Shown here: piece after piece, positions 26,587 to 35,446 of the stretch
Position numbering within the stretch: the first letter of the stretch is position 1
Layout of the letters: every line of letters starts with the position of its first letter
NCBI RefSeq assembly: GCF_006715635.1
Contig: NZ_VFNP01000002.1
Location: 3,596,001-3,660,000, forward strand
Length of the DNA: 64,000 nt
Source: Streptomyces sp. SLBN-118
Lineage (GTDB): Bacteria; Actinomycetota; Actinomycetes; Streptomycetales; Streptomycetaceae
Direction: 5' to 3'
Program-made: the position numbers and the translations under genes
Notes under the pieces: model-generated
Told to the model about the DNA's origin: nothing
Seen by the model: the letters and a program-made list of their open reading frames with translations, nothing else
The model's database searches: none

Positions 26587-27804
26587 ATGTCAGAATCGTT
26601 GGACGTACTCATCCTCTCCAAGAGGTCCGTCGGCGGCGTCCGCCACCTCGCGGAGCTGCTCCGGAAGTCGGGCCGCCGACCCGTCCTGCTCTCGGAGAAC
26701 GCCGAGGACATGAACCGCGGCGCCTGTGACGCCCACGTGGTGGTCGACTGGGCCGCCGACGGCCCGGAGCGGGCGGTGGCCGCCATCGACGCGGCCGGCG
26801 TGGTGCCGACCGCGGTGGTCAACCTGGTGGACCCGCTGGTGCAGTGGCAGGCGTGGATCGCCCGCCACTACGGCCTGCCCGGCGGCGAGCCGGCGCGCGA
26901 GGTCCTGGTGAACAAGGCCCGGGTTCGGGAGGAGATGCACCGCCTGGGCCTCTCCGACCTCTGGTTCGGTCACGGCGCGGCCGGCTCGTACCCCGTCGAG
27001 GAGGTCCCGGCGTACCCGGTGATCGTCAAGCCGTGCACCGACTCCGGGTCCTCCCGGCTGGTGCGGCGCGCCGACGACGCGGAGCAGCTCCGGGCGGCCC
27101 TGCGGGACATCTGTGGGAGTGCCGGACCCGAGTTCGAGGTGATCGTGGAGGAGTACGTCGCGGGCACCGAGATCTCGATCGACGGGCCGCTGATCGACGG
27201 CCGGTTCCGCGGCCTGCTCCACGTCGAGAAGTGCGGGCGGGACGAGGCGCGCAACCACGACACCGGCATCCTGCACTCGCCGGTGCGCGGCGAACGGCTC
27301 ACCCGGGGAGCCGAGCTGGTCGAGCGCCGGATCACCGCGCTCTGCACCGACCTCGGCCTGGACAGGGGTTGGCTGCACGTCGAGGCGCGGATCGCGGAGG
27401 ACGGGGCCGCGGAACTGATCGAGATCAACCCGCGCGTCGCCGGGGGCATGCACCCCGCCGCGATCACCCACACCTGCGGTCTCGACGCCGTCGAGGAGAT
27501 GCTCCTGATGGCGCTCGGCCAGGAGGACCTAGAGCGGCTCCGCTCGGCGGCCCGCAGCGACGAGCTCATCGGGATGGTGCACATCGAGCCCGACCGGATG
27601 GGCAGGGTCACCGAGGTGACGCCGCTGGAGCGGATGAAGGAGCTCCCGGGGGTGCTGGACGGCTACATCTGGGACGACTTCGAGGTCTGGTCCCTGGACA
27701 ACGAGAACTTCTTCGCCGCGTTCATGGTCACCGGAGGCACTGAGCCGGAGCTCGCCGAGGCCGCGGACCGGGTACACCGCGAGTTCTCCTTCCGGGTCGG
27801 GTGA
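26587..27804 (+). CDS. ATP-grasp ligase 1
   Basis: This 405-residue enzyme has an N-terminal Rossmann-like domain (about 1-110), the ATP-binding strand PVIVKPCTDSGSSRLV with the glycine/serine loop (about 145-165), EEYVAGTEISIDG, and the metal-binding LIEINPRVAGGMHP (about 280-293). These match carboxylate-amine ligases of the BacD/L-amino-acid-ligase type, which make an acyl phosphate and then an amide bond. It is followed after 67 bp by a second, different ATP-grasp gene, so two successive couplings are likely. The substrates are unknown. Confidence 0.88.
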   Translation: MSESLDVLILSKRSVGGVRHLAELLRKSGRRPVLLSENAEDMNRGACDAHVVVDWAADGPERAVAAIDAAGVVPTAVVNLVDPLVQWQAWIARHYGLPGGEPAREVLVNKARVREEMHRLGLSDLWFGHGAAGSYPVEEVPAYPVIVKPCTDSGSSRLVRRADDAEQLRAALRDICGSAGPEFEVIVEEYVAGTEISIDGPLIDGRFRGLLHVEKCGRDEARNHDTGILHSPVRGERLTRGAELVERRITALCTDLGLDRGWLHVEARIAEDGAAELIEINPRVAGGMHPAAITHTCGLDAVEEMLLMALGQEDLERLRSAARSDELIGMVHIEPDRMGRVTEVTPLERMKELPGVLDGYIWDDFEVWSLDNENFFAAFMVTGGTEPELAEAADRVHREFSFRVG

Positions 27805-27871
27805 GCCGACCGCACATCCCGGCCCACCCGCCACGCCATGCCATGCCCGACAGCCCAAAGGCAGGAGCGCC

Positions 27872-29149
27872 ATGTCTGTAGTGCCCGGACCGCCGCAGGT
27901 CGTCATCTGCAAGTGGAACGTCCACCTCACCAGGTCCATGCTGGACCTCACCCCCCATGTCTTCGTCATCCTGGACGAGTTCGACACCGCCTACATGGAT
28001 CCGGACTGGGAGCTGCTGGCGAAGGCCGAACGGGTCTACCGGATCAAGGACTTCGATTCGATCGAGGAGATCGCCGCGATCGCCGCGGACCTCGCCCTGC
28101 GCGGCGCCGAGATCAGCCGCATCGTCAGCTTCACAGAGTTCAGCCAGTTCGGCGCCGGATACCTCGGAGTGCTGCTCGGACTCTCGGACGACCCGATGCA
28201 GCACGTCGCCTTCCGGGACAAGCGGTTGATGAAGGACCGGGTACGCCGGGCGGGCGTACCCGCCGCGGCGTGGGCCACCCTCGCGGACCCCTCCGACGAG
28301 GCGGACGTCGCCGCCGTCCGGGAGCGGCTGGCCTTCCCGGTGGTGATCAAGCCGGTGGCCGGATCGGGTGCCATCGGGACGGTCAGGGTCGACCGGCCTG
28401 AGGAACTCGACCAGGTGCTCCGGGGCATCGAGCCCGACCCCCACCTGAAGTCGCACCAACTCGCCGTCGAGGAGTTCGTCTCCGGGCGCGAGTACCACGT
28501 GGACGCCCTGTGGCGGGACGGCGAGGCCCACTACCTGATCATCAGCGCCTACTACCGTCCGCGGATGGCGGTCCTCGACGAGGACCCGGCGGCCGGCGAC
28601 ACCCCCCGCGACGGCAGCTACGTCGTCAACGAGGAGGACGCCCCGGCTCTCCACCGGCGGATGCGCGAGCTGCACCGGAAAGTCAACGGTGCCCTGGGCA
28701 TCACCGACGGCCCCACCCACCTGGAGGTCTTCGAACGGCCCGACGGTGAACTGGTCTTCTCCGAGATCGCCTCCCGGATGGCGGGCGCCTGGATCGGAGC
28801 CGGGATCAGCGCCTGGCTCGGCTACGAGATCCACGAGGCCATCGCGGCCAGCGCCGTCACGGGCACGATTCCCGCGCCCGCCCCGAGCCGGCCCTACCTC
28901 GGCGGACTCCACCTGCGCCCCGAGGGGCCCGGCCGGATCACCGCGATCCCCGAGGAGGCCGAGATGCTCGCCGTCGACGGAGTGCTGCGGGCGCAGCGGC
29001 TCCGCGCGGTCGGCGACACCGTCGAGCACGCCCACCCGTCCGAGTGGTGCGCCTTCGTGACCCTGGGGGCCGGGAGCCGCAAGGAATACGACGCCCTGGC
29101 TCGCCGCGTGACCGATCTGCTGCGGGTCGAGGTCGAGCCCCTCGGATGA
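27872..29149 (+). CDS. ATP-grasp ligase 2
   Basis: This 425-residue enzyme has the ATP-grasp landmarks FPVVIKPVAGSGAIGTVRV (about 150-168), VEEFVSGREYHVDA, and a metal-binding strand reading VFSEIASRMAG in place of the usual EINxRxGG. The Asn-to-Ala change in that strand is unusual and may alter metal binding. The N-terminal domain differs clearly from ATP-grasp 1, so the pair is not a recent duplication. A carboxylate-amine ligation is expected. Confidence 0.85.
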   Translation: MSVVPGPPQVVICKWNVHLTRSMLDLTPHVFVILDEFDTAYMDPDWELLAKAERVYRIKDFDSIEEIAAIAADLALRGAEISRIVSFTEFSQFGAGYLGVLLGLSDDPMQHVAFRDKRLMKDRVRRAGVPAAAWATLADPSDEADVAAVRERLAFPVVIKPVAGSGAIGTVRVDRPEELDQVLRGIEPDPHLKSHQLAVEEFVSGREYHVDALWRDGEAHYLIISAYYRPRMAVLDEDPAAGDTPRDGSYVVNEEDAPALHRRMRELHRKVNGALGITDGPTHLEVFERPDGELVFSEIASRMAGAWIGAGISAWLGYEIHEAIAASAVTGTIPAPAPSRPYLGGLHLRPEGPGRITAIPEEAEMLAVDGVLRAQRLRAVGDTVEHAHPSEWCAFVTLGAGSRKEYDALARRVTDLLRVEVEPLG

Positions 29150-29264
29150 CCCGGCGACCGGCGAGCGCCGGTCGCTCCCCCAACTGCTCGCGACCGCCGG
29201 CCGCGAGAAGCCCAACGACGTCCACGGCCGACGAACAACGACGGCCCGACCGGAGGAGATACCC

Positions 29265-30083
29265 ATGACCACCGTCAGCGACATCGAGAAGATGAACTAC
29301 AACCAGCTCATCGGCGTGGTCCGCGAGACCAACCGCCCGCCGGGCGGCATTCGCAGCATCGCCCAGATCGCCGCCAACGGCTTCCTCACCAAGGACTCGC
29401 ACGTCCTGGAGATCGGCACCAGTACCGGCATCACCGCCGTCGAGCTGGCCAAGCTCGTCGGCTGCCGGATCACCGCGATCGACATCAACGAGGAGAGCCT
29501 CGTCGAGGCCCGCCGCCGCGCGGAGGAGGCGGGCGTCGCCCACCTCATCACCTTCGAGCGCAAGGACGCCACCGACACCGGCTACCCGTCCGGCGCGTTC
29601 GACATGGTGTTCTGCGGAAACGTCACCTCGCTGATCCCGGACCGGGACAAGGCCCTCGCCGAGTACACCCGAGTCCTCAAGACCGGCGGCTTCATCGGCG
29701 CGATCCCGATGTACTACATCGACACCCCGTCCGACCAGCTGATCGACGACGTGCGGGCCGCCATCCAGGTGGACATCACCCCGCTCTACCGCGACTTCTG
29801 GATCGACTTCTTCGTCGGCGGCGAGCGGCACGCCTACTTCGTACAGGACTACCGCTTCGATGCCGTCCCCACCGACGAGGTCGACCGCTTCGTGGACGAC
29901 ATCCTGCGCCGTCCCCACCTCGCCGAACTGCAGGAGGACGCCCGCAAGCTGGTCCAGGAGCGCTACCGCGAGTACATGCAGCTGTTCCGGGTGAACCTCA
30001 GTCACATGGGCTTCACCACCCTGCTGCTCCGTAAGGAGCCGGCGGATGTCGAGCCCGAGCTGTTCGTCTCGACCGCGGTCTGA
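29265..30083 (+). CDS. SAM-dependent methyltransferase of the cluster
   Basis: This 272-residue class I methyltransferase carries motif I in VLEIGTSTGITAVEL (about 47-61), the acidic ITAIDINEESL (end of strand 2) and FDMVFCGNVTSLIPD (motif IV region). The C-terminal half is rich in aromatic and charged residues. It may methylate a nitrogen, oxygen or carboxylate of the product or intermediate. It lies 115 bp after ATP-grasp 2 and 9 bp before the S66 peptidase gene, a clear operon position. Confidence 0.85.
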   Translation: MTTVSDIEKMNYNQLIGVVRETNRPPGGIRSIAQIAANGFLTKDSHVLEIGTSTGITAVELAKLVGCRITAIDINEESLVEARRRAEEAGVAHLITFERKDATDTGYPSGAFDMVFCGNVTSLIPDRDKALAEYTRVLKTGGFIGAIPMYYIDTPSDQLIDDVRAAIQVDITPLYRDFWIDFFVGGERHAYFVQDYRFDAVPTDEVDRFVDDILRRPHLAELQEDARKLVQERYREYMQLFRVNLSHMGFTTLLLRKEPADVEPELFVSTAV

Positions 30084-30092
30084 GGCACGGCC

Positions 30093-31112
30093 GTGATCAC
30101 CTGGCCGTCCCCGCTGAACGACGGCGCGACCCTGGCCGTCTGGTCCCCGAGCTCCCCGGCCCCGGTGGCCTTCCCCCGGCGCTTCGCCCGGGGGGTGGAG
30201 GACCTCGGCTCCGAGGGCTTCACCGTGCGGCCACTGCCCTCCTGTGGGGTCGCCCGGGGCGTGTCGACCCTGGAACCCGTCGCACTGGCCGAGGAGTTGC
30301 ACCGGGCACTGCTCGACCCGGAGATCGACGGCGTGATGGCGGCGGTCGGTGGCTGGACCCTCCTCAACGTGCTGCCGCACCTCGACTGGCAGTTGATCGG
30401 GGAGGCCGGCAAGCCGCTGATCGGCTACAGCGACCTCACCACCCTGCTCAACTCCGTCTCCCGTCGTTCCCGCCTGGTGGCCTTCCACGGGCCGATGCTG
30501 GTGTCCGAGTGGGGCGAGGCGGGCGGGGCCTGGGATTACACCCGGGAGGAGTTCCGCGCCCTGACCGGTGGCGCTGGGCTCCGCCCCGGGCGGCCGGTGG
30601 CCGAGCCGGCCGAGTGGTCGGACGAGCTGCTCTGGTGGGACAAGGAAGACACCCGGCCGCGCGCCCCCCGCGATGGCGAGCGGATTCGGACCGTACGGGC
30701 CGGGGGCGGGGTCGAGGGAACGCTGTGGGGAGGCTCGCTGGCTGTCCTGTCGCTCGCCCTCGGCACCCCGTACGCGGACCCGCCGGAGGACGCCCTGGTC
30801 TTCCTGGAGGCCGAGGGCCTCGCACCGGACGAGTTCGCGGCCCGGCTGTGCCAGCTGCGGCTGGCCGGCGTGTTCGACCGGGCTGCCGGTGTGCTGGTCA
30901 GCCGGATCGGCGGGGCCCGGGCCTGCCTGAGCGGTTTCACCGGGTTCGACGAGGTGCTGCGCGATCTGGTGCCCGCGCACCTCCCCATCGCGGCGGGATA
31001 CCCCTTCGGGCACTCGACGCCCATGCTCACCGTTCCGGTCGGCGGCCAGGCCCGGCTGGACTGCGCGACGTCCGGTCCGCCCCGGCTGACCCTCCTCGCG
31101 CCGACAGCCTGA
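30093..31112 (+). CDS. S66 peptidase (LD-carboxypeptidase/MccF-like)
   Basis: This 339-residue serine peptidase has the nucleophile elbow GYSDLTTLL (S113), a Glu in the FLEAEG region and the catalytic His in PFGHSTPM (H307), so the Ser-Glu-His triad of family S66 seems intact. The family includes murein LD-carboxypeptidases and MccF. MccF cleaves microcin C and aminoacyl-sulfamoyl-adenylates and gives self-immunity. A cluster with aminoacyl-tRNA-synthetase homologues makes the immunity role more likely than a cell-wall role. No signal peptide is seen, so it should act in the cytosol. Confidence 0.87.
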   Translation: MITWPSPLNDGATLAVWSPSSPAPVAFPRRFARGVEDLGSEGFTVRPLPSCGVARGVSTLEPVALAEELHRALLDPEIDGVMAAVGGWTLLNVLPHLDWQLIGEAGKPLIGYSDLTTLLNSVSRRSRLVAFHGPMLVSEWGEAGGAWDYTREEFRALTGGAGLRPGRPVAEPAEWSDELLWWDKEDTRPRAPRDGERIRTVRAGGGVEGTLWGGSLAVLSLALGTPYADPPEDALVFLEAEGLAPDEFAARLCQLRLAGVFDRAAGVLVSRIGGARACLSGFTGFDEVLRDLVPAHLPIAAGYPFGHSTPMLTVPVGGQARLDCATSGPPRLTLLAPTA

Positions 31113-31205
31113 CGGCCGCCGGACCCGGCGCCCCCCCGGGTGCCTCGCGGGCTCTCCCGGGGCCGGCGGCAAACCGCCCTTACCTACACGAGAATGGATC
31201 GCTTC

Positions 31206-32573
31206 ATGAGCACCACGACATCTGGTCGTGACGACGCGTCGGTGCGGCAGTTCGACATCTCGATGCCTGGCTTCCCCGAGTCCCTGCCCGCCGACGTGAT
31301 GTTCGAGCAGGACATCATCCGGACGATCGGGAAGGGCTTCCAGGCCCGGGGCTTCCGGCCGCTGGACTCCGCCTGCATCCAGCGGCAGGAGGTCCTGGTG
31401 GCCGGCGGCGCCCAGTACCTCGACGGCGGCATCCCCGAGTTCGCCTTCACCGTTCAGGAGCCGCCGGAGTCGTACACCGGGGCCAACTTCGCCCTGCGCT
31501 ACGACCTGACGGTCCCGGTCTCGCGCTTCATCGCCGAACACTCGGGCAAGCTCTCCTTCCCGCTGCACGTCTACCAGATCAACAAGGTCTGGCGGGCCGA
31601 GCAGATGCCGACCGCCACCCACTGGCGGGAGTTCTACCAGTGCGACGTGGACGTCATCGGCCAGGGCGAGCTCAGCCTGCTCTACGACGCCGAGATCGCC
31701 AACGCCCTGGTCGGGGCCTTCCGCAACATCGGCGTGGACGGCTTCACCGTCCGCATCTCCAACCGGAAGGTGCTCGCGGCCCTGCTGGACAGCCACGGCG
31801 TGCGGGTCCACCGGGCCCGGGCGATCGTGCAGATCCTCGACAAGGGCAACCGCCAGCCCGTCGAGGAGACGGTGACCCAGCTGGCGGCCTCCGGCATCCC
31901 CGAGCACGTCGCCGCGGACCTCGGCCGGCTGGTCTCCTCGCCGACCCTGTCGGACGCCCGGGACCTGCTCAAGCTCCGGGGCGCCGACCAGGTGGGCATC
32001 GAGGAGCTGGACACCGTGATCCGCGCCGCCCACGACCTCGGCGTGCCGGAGGACCACTTGGTGCTCGATTTCTCGATCACCCGGGGACACGATTACTACA
32101 CCGGCACCGTCTTCGAGACCTTCGCCACCGGGCGCGAGCACTGGGGCGCGATCGGCGCCGGCGGCCGTTACCAGGACCTGCTGAAGCACGTGAACGGCAG
32201 CAGCTACCCCGGGGTCGGCATGTCGGTCGGCCTCGCACGGCTGATGGGCCTGCTGCGGGAGGACGGCGTCCGCAAGCAGCAGGGACTGCGGCACGAAGCC
32301 GTCACCGTCGTCCGCCGCGAGGACGACGACGCCCAGGCCGTGACCGGGACAGTGCGGCGGCTGCGCGAGGCCGGCCTGTCCGTGCAGGCGGTCTTCGACC
32401 CGGTCGGCGCGGAGAAGGCACTAAGCATCGCGACGGAGGCAGAGGTGGGCTTCCTCGTCTCCCTCCAGGACGCCGGCACCGCAACGGTGCGGGACATGGC
32501 CTCCGGCGCCGAGCGCGGCGTGCCGGTCGACGGCGTCGCAGACGCGATTGCCGAGCTGCGCCGGGCCGACTGA
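31206..32573 (+). CDS. Divergent histidyl-tRNA synthetase paralogue (HisRS-2)
   Basis: This 455-residue class II synthetase homologue has RYDLTVPVSRFIAEH, motif 2 VWRAEQMPTATHWREFYQ, the histidine-site signature as RGHDYYTGTVFE (R293; the usual Leu is His) and motif 3 GVGMSVGLARLMG. The C-terminal anticodon-binding-like domain (about 365-455) is present but far diverged. It is clearly different from HisRS-1 and is embedded in the operon between the S66 peptidase and a membrane pair. That context suggests amino acid activation for biosynthesis, as in other synthetase-derived enzymes. A resistance role is the alternative. ATG 31194 is another possible start. Confidence 0.83.
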   Translation: MSTTTSGRDDASVRQFDISMPGFPESLPADVMFEQDIIRTIGKGFQARGFRPLDSACIQRQEVLVAGGAQYLDGGIPEFAFTVQEPPESYTGANFALRYDLTVPVSRFIAEHSGKLSFPLHVYQINKVWRAEQMPTATHWREFYQCDVDVIGQGELSLLYDAEIANALVGAFRNIGVDGFTVRISNRKVLAALLDSHGVRVHRARAIVQILDKGNRQPVEETVTQLAASGIPEHVAADLGRLVSSPTLSDARDLLKLRGADQVGIEELDTVIRAAHDLGVPEDHLVLDFSITRGHDYYTGTVFETFATGREHWGAIGAGGRYQDLLKHVNGSSYPGVGMSVGLARLMGLLREDGVRKQQGLRHEAVTVVRREDDDAQAVTGTVRRLREAGLSVQAVFDPVGAEKALSIATEAEVGFLVSLQDAGTATVRDMASGAERGVPVDGVADAIAELRRAD

Positions 32574-32683
32574 CCGCCCGTCCGCCCGACCGCGCGAACG
32601 CCCGACCGGAACGACCCCTGATGGCCGACCGGGGGGTGCGGCGCCCACCGCACGCCCGGGCCGGCCGGGCTGGAGACCACACC

Positions 32684-33226
32684 ATGAAGCACACAGTCCG
32701 TTCGCGGGCCGTACTCCTGGGAGCGGCCGCCTACCTCGGCGTCCAGTTCTGGCACACGTTCCGGAACCGGAACTCCTGGCCGTTCTGCGCGTACAACATG
32801 TTCACCTACGAACTCCAGGACCGCTGGCATCAGTTCAGGGTCATCCTCCATGACTCCGAGGGCGGAGCCACCGGACCCGTCGACCCGTGGCCACTGCTCC
32901 CGGTGGAGTTCTTCCGGGTGGTCGCAATCCTGAACCGGATGTTCTTCGTCAACGAGGACCAGGACCTGCGCACCAGATTCTGCGCCCGCACCCTCGACCT
33001 GCTCAACCAGACCTCCTGGGCGGACTTCGACGAGGTGCGGGCCTCCCTCCAGGCCCCGCCGGGGGCGCAGTTCACCGCCCTCGACGTCTACCTGGTGGAG
33101 GTCGACCGGGACTGCGACGCGGTCGACCGCAGCTCGGTGCGCTCGGCGGAGCTGATCCACCGCCACGACCCCACCGGCATCGCCGCCGGGACCACCGTCC
33201 ACTGGCCGCACGAGACGAGCAGGTAG
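32684..33226 (+). CDS. Small membrane-anchored partner of the HTTM protein
   Basis: This 180-residue protein has one N-terminal membrane segment (about 8-25), then a conserved-looking aromatic stretch FWHTFRNRNSWPFCAYNMFTY and a soluble alpha-beta region. The WPFxxYxMF pattern is like that of small proteins encoded beside HTTM (vitamin-K-dependent carboxylase-like) genes. The next gene, 5 bp downstream, encodes such a protein. I do not recognise a characterised homologue, and the function is unknown. Confidence 0.7.
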   Translation: MKHTVRSRAVLLGAAAYLGVQFWHTFRNRNSWPFCAYNMFTYELQDRWHQFRVILHDSEGGATGPVDPWPLLPVEFFRVVAILNRMFFVNEDQDLRTRFCARTLDLLNQTSWADFDEVRASLQAPPGAQFTALDVYLVEVDRDCDAVDRSSVRSAELIHRHDPTGIAAGTTVHWPHETSR

Positions 33227-33231
33227 CCCCC

Positions 33232-34221
33232 ATGAACCTCCCCGGAACAGCCGGCGGACCGCGCGCGGCACACGCCGTGGGCCGACGGCTGCACGAGATC
33301 TACGTCCGCCAGCACCACGCGGTGGACCGGCTGTCGCTGGTCCGCCTCACGACCGGAGCCGCCGTGGTGCGCACGGTGTGGCACCTGCCGCCCGGCCGGT
33401 TCCTCGCCGACTACACCCGGCTGGTCGACGAGGCCGGGGACGAGCCGGTCAAGGGCCGTCCGCTGGACCCGCTGGCGTACGAGGCACTTCGCGCCGTCGC
33501 GGTGGTGTCCGCCGGGGCCTGGGCGCTCGGTGCCGGGCACCCGGCCGTCCGGGTCGCGGCGAACGTCTCCTTCTGCCTGTTGCAGCGCCAGGTTGTACGG
33601 CTCGACCGGACCCTCTGGAGCTACAACAGCCACCTCAACGTCTTCCTCGGGCTGCTGTCGCTCGTGGACGACGTCGAGCGCGACAGGGATCAGGACTCCG
33701 CCGCCGCGTACGCCACCGCCCTGCTGGCCGCCATGCAGTCCTACTACGCGGCCATGTACCTCCAGTCGGGCCTGGCCAAGATGCTCACCGTCGGCTGGAA
33801 GTGGACTCGCGGCTCGACGCTGCGCGGCGCCTGGGCGGAGCTCGGCACCCCGCTCGGCAAGCAGCTCTCGGCCGTGGAGCCGAACCCCGCGCGGGCCGCC
33901 TCGACCGGCGCGCTCGTCTACGAACTCGCCTTCGCGCCGCTGATGCTGGCGGCCTGGCGGCACCGGCGGCTGCTGGGGCTGTCCTCCGCGGGCTTCCACG
34001 GCGCCGTCAAGGCCACCATGAGCATCTCCTTCTGGCACCTGTCCTGGTACTCCGTCCCGCTGTTCGCCGCCCCGGACCGGGCCACCGCCGCCTGCTCCCG
34101 GCTCCTGAAGGCCGGCCGCCGCAACCGGTGGGCAGGTCTGGGCCTTGCGGTGGCGGGTGCCGCCGCGGGTGCCGCTCCACTCGTCGCGTCCTGGCTGAAG
34201 GGACGGCGTGCACGTGTTTGA
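33232..34221 (+). CDS. HTTM/gamma-carboxylase-like membrane protein
   Basis: This 329-residue integral membrane protein appears to have 6-8 helices. Features include LSLVRLTTGAAVVRTVWHLP, LWSYNSHLNVFLGLLSL, YAAMYLQSGLAKMLTVGWKW (the YxxxGxxK element of HTTM/DoxX-like proteins), and a paired His/Trp near SFWHLSWYSVPLF. HTTM is the membrane domain shared with vitamin-K-dependent gamma-carboxylases. Bacterial relatives in biosynthetic clusters are mostly uncharacterised. It overlaps the P450 gene by 14 bp, implying tight co-translation. Confidence 0.7.
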   Translation: MNLPGTAGGPRAAHAVGRRLHEIYVRQHHAVDRLSLVRLTTGAAVVRTVWHLPPGRFLADYTRLVDEAGDEPVKGRPLDPLAYEALRAVAVVSAGAWALGAGHPAVRVAANVSFCLLQRQVVRLDRTLWSYNSHLNVFLGLLSLVDDVERDRDQDSAAAYATALLAAMQSYYAAMYLQSGLAKMLTVGWKWTRGSTLRGAWAELGTPLGKQLSAVEPNPARAASTGALVYELAFAPLMLAAWRHRRLLGLSSAGFHGAVKATMSISFWHLSWYSVPLFAAPDRATAACSRLLKAGRRNRWAGLGLAVAGAAAGAAPLVASWLKGRRARV

Positions 34222-35404
34222 CCCCGAGATCCTGCTGACGGAGAAGACCGCGCTCGACCCGTACCCGGTCTTCGCCCGGATGCGCGCGCTGGACCCGGTG
34301 CACTGGAACGAACCGACGAACTCCTGGTACGTCACCACCTACGGCGACGTCGCCCGGCTGCTGCGGGAGGAGAGCCTCTCCGCCTGCCCGGGCGACTACA
34401 CGGGACCGCAGCGCGACGAGGACCGTCCCGAGGTCGAGGAGGCCATGGCCTTCTTCAACTCCTGGATGGTCTTCAGCGACCCGCCGCACCAGACCCGGCT
34501 CCGGGAGACGGTCGCCCCCGCCTTCCCGCGCCGCAGCGCCGAGGCCTGGGCCGGCCACGTCCGCCGGACGGCACGGGAGCTGCTCAACGCCGTGGGCGAA
34601 GGGGAGACCGACCTCTTCGACGCCTTCGCCGCACCTCTCGCCGTGCGCCTCACCTGCGCGGTGCTCGGGGTGCCGGAGGAGGACGTGCGGCTGGTCCAGG
34701 ACTGGTCCTCCCGGCTGATCGGCTTCCTGAGCACCCCCACGGCGGACCCGGTGCGGGCCAGGATCGCGCTCCGGGCAAGGGACGACCTGCGGAAGTACCT
34801 CCAGGACACTGTCATCCCGGGGCTGCGCGCCACCGACGACGAACGGCTGATTCCCCTGCGCGGGATCGCCGGGCTCGACCCCGAGGACGCGCTCGCCCTG
34901 TTCGCCCAGCTCCTGACCGGGGGGATCGACCCGGTGGCCAGCGCACTGGCCACCACCGCCGACGTCCTGCTGCGCTGGGACCCGGAGGCCCGGGCGGAGG
35001 CGCTCGCCCGGCCGGAGCTGCTGGAGGCGGTCGTGGAGGAGGCGCTGCGCTACGACGCCCCGTTTCACTTCGTCCCGCGGTCCACCACCGTGCCGCTGGA
35101 GGTCGGCGGGCGCACGGTGCCGGCCGGCCGGCGCCTGGTCCTGGTGATCGCCTCGGCCAACCGGGACGAGGCCGTCTATGAGGGCCCGGACGCGTTCCGC
35201 CCGGGCCGCGGCGGGCCGCGTCACCTGTCCTTCGGCCTCGGACGCCACTACTGCCTGGGCGCGCTGCTGTCGCGGGTCATCCTCCGGGAGGGCGTGCTGG
35301 CTCTCCTGGAACGGCTGGACGGCACCGAGGCGCGCCCCCTGGCCGCCGTGCGCACCCCGGCCTTCGGCGTCACGACCTGGCAGCGGCTCATGGTCGCGGT
35401 CTGA
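34208..35404 (+). CDS. Cytochrome P450 with atypical I helix
   Basis: This 398-residue soluble P450 has the haem-ligand loop FGLGRHYCLG (C349), the ExxR motif in EEALRYDAP (K helix) and a FRPGRGGPRHLSFG meander. In the I helix the normal AGxxT reads LLTGGIDPVAS, so the conserved Thr that assists O2 activation is Pro. Such changes occur in P450s that do peroxygenase-like, dehydration or coupling chemistry. The GTG start overlaps the HTTM gene. No ferredoxin gene is adjacent. It is presumed to oxidise a pathway intermediate. Confidence 0.92.
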   Translation: MHVFDPEILLTEKTALDPYPVFARMRALDPVHWNEPTNSWYVTTYGDVARLLREESLSACPGDYTGPQRDEDRPEVEEAMAFFNSWMVFSDPPHQTRLRETVAPAFPRRSAEAWAGHVRRTARELLNAVGEGETDLFDAFAAPLAVRLTCAVLGVPEEDVRLVQDWSSRLIGFLSTPTADPVRARIALRARDDLRKYLQDTVIPGLRATDDERLIPLRGIAGLDPEDALALFAQLLTGGIDPVASALATTADVLLRWDPEARAEALARPELLEAVVEEALRYDAPFHFVPRSTTVPLEVGGRTVPAGRRLVLVIASANRDEAVYEGPDAFRPGRGGPRHLSFGLGRHYCLGALLSRVILREGVLALLERLDGTEARPLAAVRTPAFGVTTWQRLMVAV

Positions 35405-35446
35405 GTCGCCGTCCGAACCACCGCCACCGGGTCCCGAGAGAGAGCC

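Noticed and set aside
28938..32294. Very long minus-strand frame (over 1,100 codons) antisense to the operon
   Set aside because: It covers several well-supported plus-strand genes and shows only antisense composition, with no domain.
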